In this document: positions 1 through 6,087 of the stretch, piece by piece
Numbering within the stretch: the first letter of the stretch is position 1
Layout of the letters: the number at the start of each line of letters is the position of its first letter
NCBI GenBank assembly: GCA_003453695.1
Contig: DMNK01000097.1
Location: 15,872-22,158, forward strand
Direction of reading: 5' to 3'
Length of the DNA stretch: 6,287 nucleotides
Origin: Acidimicrobiaceae bacterium
GTDB taxonomy: Bacteria > Actinomycetota > Acidimicrobiia > Acidimicrobiales > UBA8190
Notes under the pieces: generated by a model
What the model was told of the DNA's origin: nothing
Databases searched by the model: none
The model's input: only the letters and a program-made list of their open reading frames with translations
Translations under genes and position numbers: made by a program

Positions 1-2
1 CC

Positions 3-635
3 GATCAGGGCCTCGTGCTCGGAGCCGATCTTGGCCCGCAGCCGGCGGACGTGGACGTCGACTAGACGGGTATCGCCGCGGTAGTCGTAGTCCCACACCC
101 GCTCAAGCAGCTGGGCGCGGCTCAAGACCCAGCCGGGCCGCTCAGCCAGCTCGCACAAAAGCTGGAACTCGCTCCTGGTGAGGGACACCTCCTCGCCGTC
201 GACGCGCACCACGGCCGCCTGGGGCTCCAGCTCGAGACTTCCGAAGCGCAGGACGACGGGGGCCATCTTGTTGGAGGTTCGGCGCAAAAGGGCCCGGATC
301 CGGGCAGACAGCTCCTTGGCGACGAGCGGCTTGGTCACATAGTCGTCGGCCCCCGCTTCCAGCCCCGCCACCAAATCGGTGACGTCGTCCTTGGCAGTGA
401 CGATGACGATGGGGACGTCGCTCGTTCTTCGAAGACGTCGCACGACCTCGAAGCCGTCGATACCGGGGAGCATGAGATCGACGAGGACGAGATCCGGTTC
501 GTCGCGCCCGAACAGGCCCAGTCCCTGCTCGCCGTCGGCAGCCTCAAAGGTGCCATATCCCTCTTTGGACAAGAACAGAGACAGTGACGACCGGATGCTG
601 TCATCGTCCTCGATGAGCAGGATCTTCGAGGTCAT
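3..635 (-). CDS. OmpR/PhoB-family response regulator (C-terminus off the left edge)
   Basis: DNA-binding response regulator of a two-component system; a cytoplasmic transcription factor controlled by phosphorylation. Reading leftward from the ATG at 635 gives 211 residues with no stop before the edge. The receiver domain (about residues 3-115) has the acidic pair E9/D10/D11, the phospho-acceptor D53 (in LVDLMLPGIDGFEV), T80 and K102 (VTKPL), all the canonical active-site residues. The second domain (about 123 onward) is a winged helix of OmpR type, with SLTRSEFQLL and, near the edge, DTRLVDVHVRRLRAKIG, the recognition-helix signature. Only a handful of C-terminal residues should be missing. 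An AAAGAGG ribosome site lies 4 bases before the ATG. It is transcribed divergently from the OtsA-like gene. A sensor kinase probably follows beyond the edge. The exact orthologue (MtrA-, AfsQ1- or CseB-like) cannot be settled from sequence alone. Confidence 0.95.
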   Translation of the reverse strand, partial: MTSKILLIEDDDSIRSSLSLFLSKEGYGTFEAADGEQGLGLFGRDEPDLVLVDLMLPGIDGFEVVRRLRRTSDVPIVIVTAKDDVTDLVAGLEAGADDYVTKPLVAKELSARIRALLRRTSNKMAPVVLRFGSLELEPQAAVVRVDGEEVSLTRSEFQLLCELAERPGWVLSRAQLLERVWDYDYRGDTRLVDVHVRRLRAKIGSEHEALI

Positions 636-700
636 CTTGCCTCTTTCGTCACGGCTGTCCGTTGAGCCCGGTCGCCACCGAACTGTCGCCCAAGCGTTAC

Positions 701-745
701 AAGAATGAAACACCCGATTCTTAGGTTGGACGCCTGGACAGACAA
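701..745 (-). promoter_or_regulatory. Possible response-regulator promoter with overlapping inverted repeat
   Basis: On the minus strand TTGTCT (745-740) is followed after 16 bases by TAAGAA (723-718), an acceptable -35/-10 pair for a high-GC organism. The -10 overlaps one arm of an inverted repeat, AAGAAT (701-706) and ATTCTT (717-722), separated by 10 bases. Both half-sites lie in the divergent gap between the regulator and the OtsA-like gene, so a protein bound there could control either. Autoregulation is common in OmpR-type systems, but these receptors usually prefer direct repeats, so the assignment is tentative. No convincing promoter for the plus-strand gene was found in the same gap. 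Confidence 0.3.
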
Positions 746-764
746 GACCGCAGCCCGAATCTAC

Positions 765-770
765 AGGTGG
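765..770 (+). promoter_or_regulatory. Ribosome binding site deciding the start of the OtsA-like gene
   Basis: AGGTGG lies 5 bases before the ATG at 776. The in-frame GTG at 767 lies inside this ribosome site and so is unlikely to be the start, although it would lengthen the protein by only three residues. Confidence 0.6.
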
Positions 771-775
771 AAGGG

Positions 776-2254
776 ATGACGTTGGTGTCAGCGCAACAGG
801 TACTGGTCCTCTCGAACAGGAGCCCCTACTCGGTGACCGAGGAGCATGGCCGGCTCAACCTGGCCCCGGGCATCGGCGGCCTGGCGGCGGCACTCGCTCC
901 CCTCGCCTCAGCCAGAGGCGTCAGGTGGGTGTCGGCTGCCAATTCGGACGCAGAGCGCAAGGCAGCGACCGAGCGATCATGCGACGATACCCTCCACTTC
1001 CTCGAGATCGACGAGGAGACCTACCACCGGTACTACGACGACATCGCCAACTCGACGCTCTGGTTCGTGCACCACGGCATGTACGACCGGGTAGCGGGCC
1101 GGGCCTTCGATGTCGAGTGGCACCAGGCCTGGGACTGTTACCGCGCCGTGAACAAGCTCTTCGCCCGGGCCGCCGCTCGAAGCGCGCCGGCTGGGGCCGT
1201 GGTGTTGGTCCAGGACTACCACCTCGCCCTTGTGGGGGCCCTCCTGCGCCGGGACCGTCCCGATCTCGCCATCTGCCACTTCAGTCATACGCCTTTCGCC
1301 TCGCCCACCGACCTGGAAGTGCTCCCCATGGCCGTGGCCCGGGAGCTGCTCGAAGCCATGAGCCACTACGACCTGTGCGGGTTCCACTGTGCAACCTGGG
1401 AGGAGGCCTTCCGGTCGTCATCGATGCGTTTCATCGGCGAGTGCCCCAAGACACTCGTCGCCCCCCTGGGACCCGACGGCGCCTCTCTGGCTTCCCGGGT
1501 GGAGAGCTCCGCCTGTCGCGCCTACGGCGAGGCACTCGAGACGCTGGCGGCTGGCAGGAAGCTCATCGTGCGCGTCGACCGGCTGGAGCCGGCCAAGAAC
1601 CACCTGCGGGGGTTCCAGGCCTTCGACGAGCTGCTCCATAGCGAGCCACGCTGGAGGGAACAGGTCGTCTTCTTAGCGCTGGCCAATCCCTCTCGGCAGG
1701 CGTCGGCGGAGTACGCCACCTACCGCAGAGAGGTTGAGCGAATGGTGGCCGAGATCAACGCCAGGTGGGCCACGCCGGGTTGGACACCCATCGTCCTCAC
1801 CATCGGCGACAACGCCGATCGCTCGTTGGCGGCCTTGGGGCGTTACGACGTGCTGCTCGTCAACCCGATCCGCGACGGACTCAACCTGGTGGCCAAGGAG
1901 GGACCTCTCCTCAACTACCGCGACGGCGTGCTGGTGCTGTCGAAGAACGCCGGCGCCTGGGAGTGCATGTCCAACGGCGCCCTGACCGTCAACCCCTTCG
2001 ACGTCTTCGAGAGCCGTCTGGCTCTGGCGCGAGCATTGGACATGAGCCGGCGCGAGCGGGTGGCCCGGGCGGCCATGGCCCGCCACGGTGCCGGCCTCTT
2101 CGACTGGTCGTCCTGGCTCGCCGAGCACTACCGGGCGCTGGGAGTGGTAGGAGAACCGCACAGGTCATCGGGGGACGGCGAAGAGACCGGGGCTGGCCCG
2201 CTCCCGGTCTCTTCGCCCGAGCTCGAATCGGCGGGGGCCAGGCAGGGACGATGA
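776..2254 (+). CDS. OtsA-like family GT20 glycosyltransferase (trehalose-6-phosphate synthase homologue)
   Basis: A 492-residue retaining GT-B glycosyltransferase of the trehalose-6-phosphate synthase family, cytoplasmic. Visible family landmarks, in order: LSNR with R15, the G34-G35-L block, ANSTLWFVHHG (equivalent of SNxxLWP), QDYHL 146-150, the H171 segment HFSHTPF, DLCGFH, VDRLEPAKN with R269 and K274, NPSR, and RDGLNLVAKE with D367 and E375, then LSKNAGAWE. So the nucleotide-sugar and phosphate-binding residues are retained. Two oddities: the usual D-x-x-K-G is E-P-A-K-N, and HDYHL is QDYHL. Both suggest a divergent subfamily that could use another donor or acceptor, so a trehalose role is plausible but not proven. 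The catalytic fold should end near HYRALGV (about residue 458). The last ~30 residues are a Gly/Pro/Ser-rich tail encoded across a stem-loop. No OtsB phosphatase lies beside it, and the stop overlaps the next gene. Confidence 0.9.
   Translation: MTLVSAQQVLVLSNRSPYSVTEEHGRLNLAPGIGGLAAALAPLASARGVRWVSAANSDAERKAATERSCDDTLHFLEIDEETYHRYYDDIANSTLWFVHHGMYDRVAGRAFDVEWHQAWDCYRAVNKLFARAAARSAPAGAVVLVQDYHLALVGALLRRDRPDLAICHFSHTPFASPTDLEVLPMAVARELLEAMSHYDLCGFHCATWEEAFRSSSMRFIGECPKTLVAPLGPDGASLASRVESSACRAYGEALETLAAGRKLIVRVDRLEPAKNHLRGFQAFDELLHSEPRWREQVVFLALANPSRQASAEYATYRREVERMVAEINARWATPGWTPIVLTIGDNADRSLAALGRYDVLLVNPIRDGLNLVAKEGPLLNYRDGVLVLSKNAGAWECMSNGALTVNPFDVFESRLALARALDMSRRERVARAAMARHGAGLFDWSSWLAEHYRALGVVGEPHRSSGDGEETGAGPLPVSSPELESAGARQGR
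2177..2217. other. Perfect 15-bp stem-loop inside the 3' end of the OtsA-like gene
   Basis: The arms at 2177-2191 and 2203-2217 are exact reverse complements (GGCGAAGAGACCGGG and its complement) around an 11-base loop. The structure is very GC-rich, lies 35 bases before the stop codon and encodes part of the low-complexity tail. No T-run follows on either strand, so it is not a standard intrinsic terminator. It may act as a U-less terminator, attenuator, mRNA stabiliser or translational brake between the two coupled genes. Confidence 0.8.
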
Positions 2255-2616
2255 CGATGGGCCGTGTGCTCTTCATGGGTCCGTCGCAGGAACACCCGGC
2301 GTCGCCCGAGTACGTAGACATCGCGTCCTGCCACAGCACCTGGTCCTTCGATGTCCGCAATCACCGGTTTCGCCGAATCCTCCGCGGTTTCGAAAGTGCC
2401 GTGAACCAACCCGTCACAGAATGGCGGCCCTATTACGGCTTGGAGGAGCATCCGGCTTCGGACTCCTTCGTGGTCTGGCTCAACCCCGAGGGAACGAGGC
2501 TCCTGCGCTCCTGGCGTCACCGCCCTGACTGTCCGTCCTGCGCCGACCAGAACACGCGGGAGGTCACCGGACCCGGTGCTTGCGCACTCCTTCCTCCGGG
2601 CGATTCGGGAGGCTGA
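2251..2616 (+). CDS. Small conserved-looking protein coupled to the OtsA-like gene, function unknown
   Basis: A 121-residue soluble protein whose ATG overlaps the preceding stop as ATGA, indicating translational coupling. An AGGGA at 2244-2248 lies only 2 bases before this ATG but 8 before a second ATG at 2257, so the true start may be 2257 (119 residues). There is no signal peptide and no membrane segment. The first ~95 residues look folded: an aromatic block STWSFDVRNHRFRRILRG, then TEWRPYYGLE, then SFVVWLNPEGTRLLRSWRH followed by a CPSC pair. The pattern resembles small uncharacterised actinobacterial proteins in which a W-x-x-Y segment precedes a FVVxLN strand, but I cannot name a family. 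The last ~25 residues look disordered. Coupling suggests a helper or regulator of the glycosyltransferase; this is inference. It is not a shadow, since its frame differs from the upstream gene and extends 362 bases beyond it. Confidence 0.7.
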   Translation: MTMGRVLFMGPSQEHPASPEYVDIASCHSTWSFDVRNHRFRRILRGFESAVNQPVTEWRPYYGLEEHPASDSFVVWLNPEGTRLLRSWRHRPDCPSCADQNTREVTGPGACALLPPGDSGG

Positions 2617-2762
2617 TGGCGGCACTCTGGCCCTGACGGCGACGTCGTAGAGCCAACACAGGCGGGTCGTTCCCTTCAGACCTTGCGATCGGGGGTGCGA
2701 CCGGATCAAGAACGAACCGTCTCCCACCTGCCCGTCCATGGGCGAGCCCTTCCAGCCCGGTC
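2617..2762. other. Non-coding stretch before the gene remnants
   Basis: No supported gene on either strand. One frame here reads HGRALPARS at about 2736-2762, vaguely like the GRxSGxPR start of DUF385 proteins, so the decayed gene downstream may once have begun in this stretch. Together with the remnants and the following control region it makes up the 738-base gap between the small coupled gene and the TetR gene. Confidence 0.4.
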
Positions 2763-3015
2763 ATGAGATGGGACCCGGAGGGCGAGGCCGTGGTGGTGTC
2801 GGGGTCGGAAGAGAAGTCGGACTCGTACAGGAACGTGGTAGCTGGAGCGACATCCGCGTGGGCGTCGGGCGCCGAAGCTTCCGGGCGATCCACCGCTTAT
2901 TGCCCCAGGACGAGGCCGTCGGGACCTTGGCCGACCACGAGGACCGCAACCATTTCGCGCGTCCAGTGATCAACAGGATGCTGATCTCGATGGCGGGGTG
3001 GCACTACGACGGCTC
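2763..3015 (+). pseudogene. Remnant of a DUF385 / deazaflavin (F420)-dependent nitroreductase-type gene
   Basis: Two frames together spell most of a small deazaflavin-dependent oxidoreductase. The first, from 2763, gives MRWDPEGEAVVVSGSEEKSDSYRNVVAG, split here as RWDPEGEAVVVSG and KSDSYRNVVAG; this matches the family's core, in which KSDWYRN is usual, with the Trp changed to Ser. Near 2842-2850 the reading shifts to another frame and continues as DIRVGVGRRSFRAIHRLL, DEAVGTLADHEDRN and AGWHYDGS, the typical second half with its DYERR-like and WxxDGS motifs. The N-terminal GRxSG part is missing or decayed and the last strand is lost. Family members are usually 130-150 residues and use F420 in oxidation-reduction. 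A frameshift plus missing ends indicate a pseudogene; a sequencing error could explain the frameshift alone but not the missing ends. Confidence 0.6.
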
Positions 3016-3099
3016 GCCGCCTACGGATCCGGCTTCGTCCTGCGAGACCCCGACGGCATCGAAGTGGAACTCTTCGCCCCCGCACCTATGCCCGCCTGA
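3010..3099 (+). pseudogene. C-terminal fragment of a VOC (glyoxalase/dioxygenase) superfamily protein
   Basis: In a third frame the sequence reads RLAAYGSGFVLRDPDGIE and then VELFAPAPMPA before a TGA at 3097-3099. The string RDPDGxxxE is the hallmark C-terminal metal-ligand strand of vicinal oxygen chelate proteins; the Glu in IEVELF is the expected metal ligand. Only about 30 residues are left, with stop codons upstream in the same frame and no βαβββ N-terminal module. It abuts the end of the DUF385 remnant, so a deletion probably joined two decayed genes. The exact join, somewhere between about 2970 and 3015, cannot be fixed by eye. Confidence 0.55.
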
Positions 3100-3179
3100 G
3101 GCTACGTACTCGAAGGAGACCTGCAAGCCGGGCAACAGCAGTACTAGCCCCCTGGTTCTCCGGTACCTTGCTCGCCAGA

Positions 3180-3197
3180 TCTCTCTCTCTCTCTCTC
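3180..3197 (+). repeat. (TC)9 dinucleotide tract
   Basis: Eighteen bases of uninterrupted TC lie 157 bases before the TetR start codon. Dinucleotide runs this long are uncommon in high-GC bacterial DNA. The tract also forms part of a short hairpin, CTCTCG (3193-3198) pairing with CGAGAG (3208-3213), and is bracketed by CTCGCC (3171-3176) and GGCGAG (3206-3211). It is non-coding, so length change would alter spacing or structure of the leader rather than a reading frame. Confidence 0.9.
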
Positions 3198-3319
3198 GTG
3201 CCTGGGGCGAGAGCGGCGCACATAACGAGGTCAGGTGGCGGCTCACGCGAGACGCTCAGATCGGCGATAGGCGGCAGCCAAACGCTGGCGCGACCCTTGT
3301 GCGCTGTCGTTGGTTGCCC

Positions 3320-3348
3320 TTGACACGCCGGTGGAAACGTGGAAGTTT
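3320..3348 (+). promoter_or_regulatory. Candidate promoter of the TetR-P450-methyltransferase operon
   Basis: A consensus TTGACA -35 hexamer lies at 3320-3325. Seventeen bases later comes AAGTTT (3343-3348), a poor -10. If used, transcription would begin at or next to the ATG at 3355, giving a leaderless or nearly leaderless mRNA, which is common in actinobacteria. The weak -10 makes this uncertain. Confidence 0.4.
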
Positions 3349-3362
3349 GGGCATATGCCCAA
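3347..3362. promoter_or_regulatory. Perfect 16-bp palindrome, probable TetR operator
   Basis: TTGGGCATATGCCCAA is its own reverse complement. It covers the ATG (3355) of the TetR gene and follows directly on the candidate -10. TetR-family dimers bind palindromes of this size, usually in their own promoter, so autorepression of the whole operon is the simplest reading. Binding by this protein is inferred from position. Confidence 0.6.
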
Positions 3363-3960
3363 TGCGGTCGCCCAACGTGTCAGGGTGCGGTCGAATGCCA
3401 AAGAGCTGCTGCTCGAGGCAGCCGCGGAGCTGATCGCCGAAGTGGGGTGGGGAAACGTGAGCAGCCGCATGGTGGCAGAGCGCGCTGGGCTCAACAACGC
3501 CCTGGTCCACTACCACTTCGAATCGATGGAGGATCTTCTGCGACGCGCCGCGGAGAAGGTGGTGAGCGAGACCTTCGCCACCCCCACCCTGGAGCTCTCG
3601 AAGCATGACCTAGCGGTGGCGATGAAGGCGGCGGTGACCTGGCTCGAGCGTCTCGACATCTTCGCCACCGAGACCGGAGTGTTAGTGGAGAGTTTGGCCC
3701 AGGCCCGACGGGATCCCGCGCTTCAAGAGCACGCGGCCAAAGAGCTCGAGACGTTGCGGGCCGGACTCACCAAGGCCATCGAGGAAGAAAATTCTCCTCT
3801 TGCTTCCCTCGGCTCCCGGGGGATGGCCACGCTCCTACTCGCCACGTTGGACGGCCTTCTTCTTCACCGGGTGGTCGACCCTGGGCTCTCCCTGCGCCCC
3901 GCCGCCCGTTCCATTGGTGCATGGCTAGAGAACGCCGCCGGAAGGAGGGGAGAGCGTTGA
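3355..3960 (+). CDS. TetR/AcrR-family transcriptional repressor
   Basis: A 201-residue one-component regulator that probably represses its own operon until a small hydrophobic ligand binds. The N-terminal three-helix DNA-binding domain spans about residues 13-62: AKELLLEAAAELIAEVGW, then the helix-turn-helix VSSRMVAERAGLNNALVHYHF (about 35-55), whose NNALVHYHF recognition helix is typical of the family, then the MEDLLRRA linker. The remaining residues form an all-helical ligand and dimer domain with no assignable specificity. Length is normal for the family. The ATG at 3355 is chosen because it leaves a standard short arm before helix 1 and a weak GGAAG lies 9 bases upstream. A TTG at 3310 would add 15 residues but lies upstream of the -35 element and has no ribosome site. 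The stop overlaps the P450 start. Confidence 0.92.
   Translation: MPNAVAQRVRVRSNAKELLLEAAAELIAEVGWGNVSSRMVAERAGLNNALVHYHFESMEDLLRRAAEKVVSETFATPTLELSKHDLAVAMKAAVTWLERLDIFATETGVLVESLAQARRDPALQEHAAKELETLRAGLTKAIEEENSPLASLGSRGMATLLLATLDGLLLHRVVDPGLSLRPAARSIGAWLENAAGRRGER
3942..3950 (+). promoter_or_regulatory. Strong ribosome binding site deciding the P450 start
   Basis: AAGGAGGGG sits 6 bases before the TTG at 3957 and inside the end of the TetR gene. It argues for the TTG start over the in-frame ATG at 3921, which has no such site and would add 12 Arg-rich residues unlike a P450 N-terminus. Confidence 0.75.
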
Positions 3961-5393
3961 CGAAGGTACAACGATCTTCGAGGGCGCGCTCGATCGGGCT
4001 GTTGGAGGTCGGCAGGCCCTCGCAGCTTCGAGCGCCAGGACCACCGGGCAGCGTCCTAGACGGGTCGCTGCGGGCCATGCGACGAGACGAGCTCGGCATG
4101 CTCATCGACACCGCCAATCGCTACGGGGACGTGGTGCGCTTCGAGTTCGGGCCTCGCCTCGTTCACTTCCCCACCTACCTGGTCCGCCGCCCCGAGCACA
4201 TCCACCACGTCCTTTTCGAGGCCCGCGACGCCTACCCGAAGTCCTTTGACTACAAGTTGCTGGCCAGGACCCTGGGACAGGGCCTTGTCACCAGCGAGGG
4301 AGCGCTGTGGATGCGCCAGCGTCGGCTCATCCAGCCCGCTTTCCGCCACAGCCAGATCTTGGCCTTCGCCGACCCGATGATCGCAGCCTCCTTGGAGGTG
4401 TCGGAGCGCTGGAACCAGCTTGCAGCCGACGGAGCTCCGGTGGACGTCGCGGCGGAGATGATGCACCTCGCCCTGGACATCGTCGGGCGGACTCTGTTCT
4501 CGAGCGACCTCGCCGACGAGGCTGAGAAGGTCAGCCAGGCGGTTGGCCTGCTCGTACGCCAGCTGGTGGAGCGTATGTCTTCGGCGGTGGGCTTTCTGAC
4601 CCTGCTTGTGCCTGGACTTCCGACGCCGGCCAACCGCCGGGCCGAAAAGGCGCTTCGCACCCTGGACGACGTGGTGGCTCGCCTGATAGCCCGCCGCCGG
4701 ACCCTCCCGGAATCTGAACGGCCCCACGATCTGCTTTCGATGCTGCTCGCGGCGAGGGACGAGGAGACCGGCGAGACGATGGACGACCGCCAGGTGAGAG
4801 ACGAGGTGATGACCTTTCTCATCGCCGGTCACGAGACCACGGCCAACGCCCTCGCCTGGACGTGGTACCTGCTGTCGACCCACCCCCTCGTGGCCCGCCA
4901 ATTGCACGACGAGCTTCGTTCGGTGCTCGCAGGACGAGAGGTTGTGGTCGAGGACTTGGAGAAGCTCATCTACACCAAGGCGGTTCTCCAAGAGGCCATG
5001 CGGCTCTTCCCGCCCGTGTCGATGATCTCCCGCGAGGCGCGCCAAGCAGATGAGATCGGCGGGTACTCCATCCCGGCACGAAGCACCGTGCTCATTAGCC
5101 CCTGGGTGACCCACCGAAACCCGGAGATCTGGAGAGCGCCCGAAGGCTTCGACCCCGAGCGATTTCTTCCCGGTGCTCCAGAACATCCAAGGCTCGCCTA
5201 CCTTCCCTTCGGCGCTGGACCCCGCCAGTGCATCGGCTCCGGGTTCGCCATGCAGGAGGCGCTCATCGCCTTGGCGGTCTTGGCTGCACGCTTCCAGCCC
5301 GCTCTGGCTCCCGGCCACAGGGTCGAGCCGCAGCTCGGAGTGACGTTGCGTCCCCGCCACGGCCTGCCCATGACGATCCACGAGGCCCGTTAG
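3957..5393 (+). CDS. Cytochrome P450 monooxygenase
   Basis: A 478-residue haem-thiolate monooxygenase that inserts oxygen into an organic substrate using electrons from separate partners; none is encoded here. All diagnostic elements are present: Pro-rich hinge APGPPG (about 26-31), C-helix W118-x-x-x-R122 (haem propionate), I-helix AGHETT 290-295 with the acid-alcohol pair, K-helix E346-A-M-R349, the PERF segment (DPERFLPG), and the haem loop FGAGPRQCIG with ligand C425. There is no membrane anchor, so the protein is soluble. The GxGLVTSEGxxWxRQRRLxQPAF segment, read here as GQGLVTSEGALWMRQRRL, is typical of bacterial P450s resembling the CYP4-like, fatty-acid/terpene-oxidising clans rather than short macrolide-type P450s; substrate is unknown. 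It starts with TTG in a TTGA overlap with the TetR stop, hence coupled expression. Length is normal to slightly long. Confidence 0.95.
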   Translation: MTKVQRSSRARSIGLLEVGRPSQLRAPGPPGSVLDGSLRAMRRDELGMLIDTANRYGDVVRFEFGPRLVHFPTYLVRRPEHIHHVLFEARDAYPKSFDYKLLARTLGQGLVTSEGALWMRQRRLIQPAFRHSQILAFADPMIAASLEVSERWNQLAADGAPVDVAAEMMHLALDIVGRTLFSSDLADEAEKVSQAVGLLVRQLVERMSSAVGFLTLLVPGLPTPANRRAEKALRTLDDVVARLIARRRTLPESERPHDLLSMLLAARDEETGETMDDRQVRDEVMTFLIAGHETTANALAWTWYLLSTHPLVARQLHDELRSVLAGREVVVEDLEKLIYTKAVLQEAMRLFPPVSMISREARQADEIGGYSIPARSTVLISPWVTHRNPEIWRAPEGFDPERFLPGAPEHPRLAYLPFGAGPRQCIGSGFAMQEALIALAVLAARFQPALAPGHRVEPQLGVTLRPRHGLPMTIHEAR

Positions 5394-5409
5394 CCACCGC
5401 GGAGCATTC

Positions 5410-6087
5410 TTGCGACATGCCCCAGTCCGCGACGGCCTTCCACCAAGGGTGGCAGCACGCGTCTACGACCGGATCGGGCTTCTCCAGGACACGCAGGCAC
5501 CGATCGAGCGGCGAGCGGTCGAGCGACTGATCACGGTAGGGAGGCTCCGAGAGGCCCACGCGGTGTTCGAGCTGGGCTGCGGGACGGGCGCCTTGGCCCG
5601 AAGGTTGCTTGCCGACGTGCTGCCTGAGGACGCCAGCTATGTGGGGGGCGACGTGAGCTCGCGCATGGTGCAACTAGCACGCAGGCGGGTTGCCCCCTGG
5701 CCCCAGCGTGCCCAGGTAGTCGATCTTCACGGGACGCTCCCTCTGCCGCGACCGGACCGGTCGGCCGACCGTTTCATCGCTGCATATGTCTTCGATCTCC
5801 TCGAGCCTGCATACACCCAGCAGGTACTGGACGACGCTCATCGAATTCTCGATGAGGGCGGGCTGCTGTGTGTGAGCAGTCTTACCTGGGGCCGTTCCCC
5901 GTCCAGCCGGATGGTGGCGAACGCTTGGATGGCAGTGTGGCGCCGAGCCCCGCGCCTCGTCGGCGGCTGCAGGCCGATCCGCATCTCGGACTTCCTCAAT
6001 CCGACTAAGTGGCAGGTCGAAGAGAACGAGGTGATCGAGAGCTGGGGAGTACCGTCCGAGATCCTTGTCGCCGCCCCCGTTCCTTGA
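5410..6087 (+). CDS. Class I SAM-dependent methyltransferase
   Basis: A 225-residue cytoplasmic methyltransferase of the type-11/UbiE-like group. Motif I is E54-LGCGTG-60 (SAM-binding loop), the acidic residue at the end of strand 2 is D81 (YVGGDVSSRMVQLAR), and motif II/III is DRFIAAYVFDLLEP (from about 120) followed by the strand-5 segment ILDEGGLLCVSSLT. The last ~60 residues probably form the substrate lid and are not assignable. The predicted start is TTG at 5410, 5 bases after GGAG (5401-5404); the GTG at 5449 is an alternative giving 212 residues. It begins 16 bases after the P450 stop and is therefore the third gene of the TetR operon. Small size and context suggest O- or N-methylation of the P450 product or a related small molecule; this is inference. 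No terminator with a T-run is visible after it. Confidence 0.88.
   Translation: MRHAPVRDGLPPRVAARVYDRIGLLQDTQAPIERRAVERLITVGRLREAHAVFELGCGTGALARRLLADVLPEDASYVGGDVSSRMVQLARRRVAPWPQRAQVVDLHGTLPLPRPDRSADRFIAAYVFDLLEPAYTQQVLDDAHRILDEGGLLCVSSLTWGRSPSSRMVANAWMAVWRRAPRLVGGCRPIRISDFLNPTKWQVEENEVIESWGVPSEILVAAPVP

Noticed and set aside
925..1641. 238-residue plus-strand open frame within the OtsA-like gene
   Set aside because: Pro/Arg/Gly-rich shadow reading caused by high GC; the overlapping frame carries the complete GT20 motif set.
2177..2217. Calling the stem-loop a standard intrinsic terminator
   Set aside because: No T-run follows on either strand and the structure is inside an open coding frame followed by a coupled gene.
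1765..2250. Longer version of the small coupled protein, starting inside the OtsA-like gene
   Set aside because: The part before 2251 is an Arg/Gly-rich shadow of the GT20 frame; the sequence becomes protein-like only after the ATG at 2251/2257.
2738..3433. 231-residue plus-strand open frame spanning the gap and the TetR start
   Set aside because: Only its middle part resembles a DUF385 protein; its start is in the wrong frame for that family and its end runs out of frame into the TetR gene, so it is not an intact gene.
4056..5381. 441-residue open frame on the minus strand across the P450 gene
   Set aside because: It is the antisense shadow of a gene with all P450 motifs; its own sequence is His/Gly/Arg-rich without any recognisable domain.
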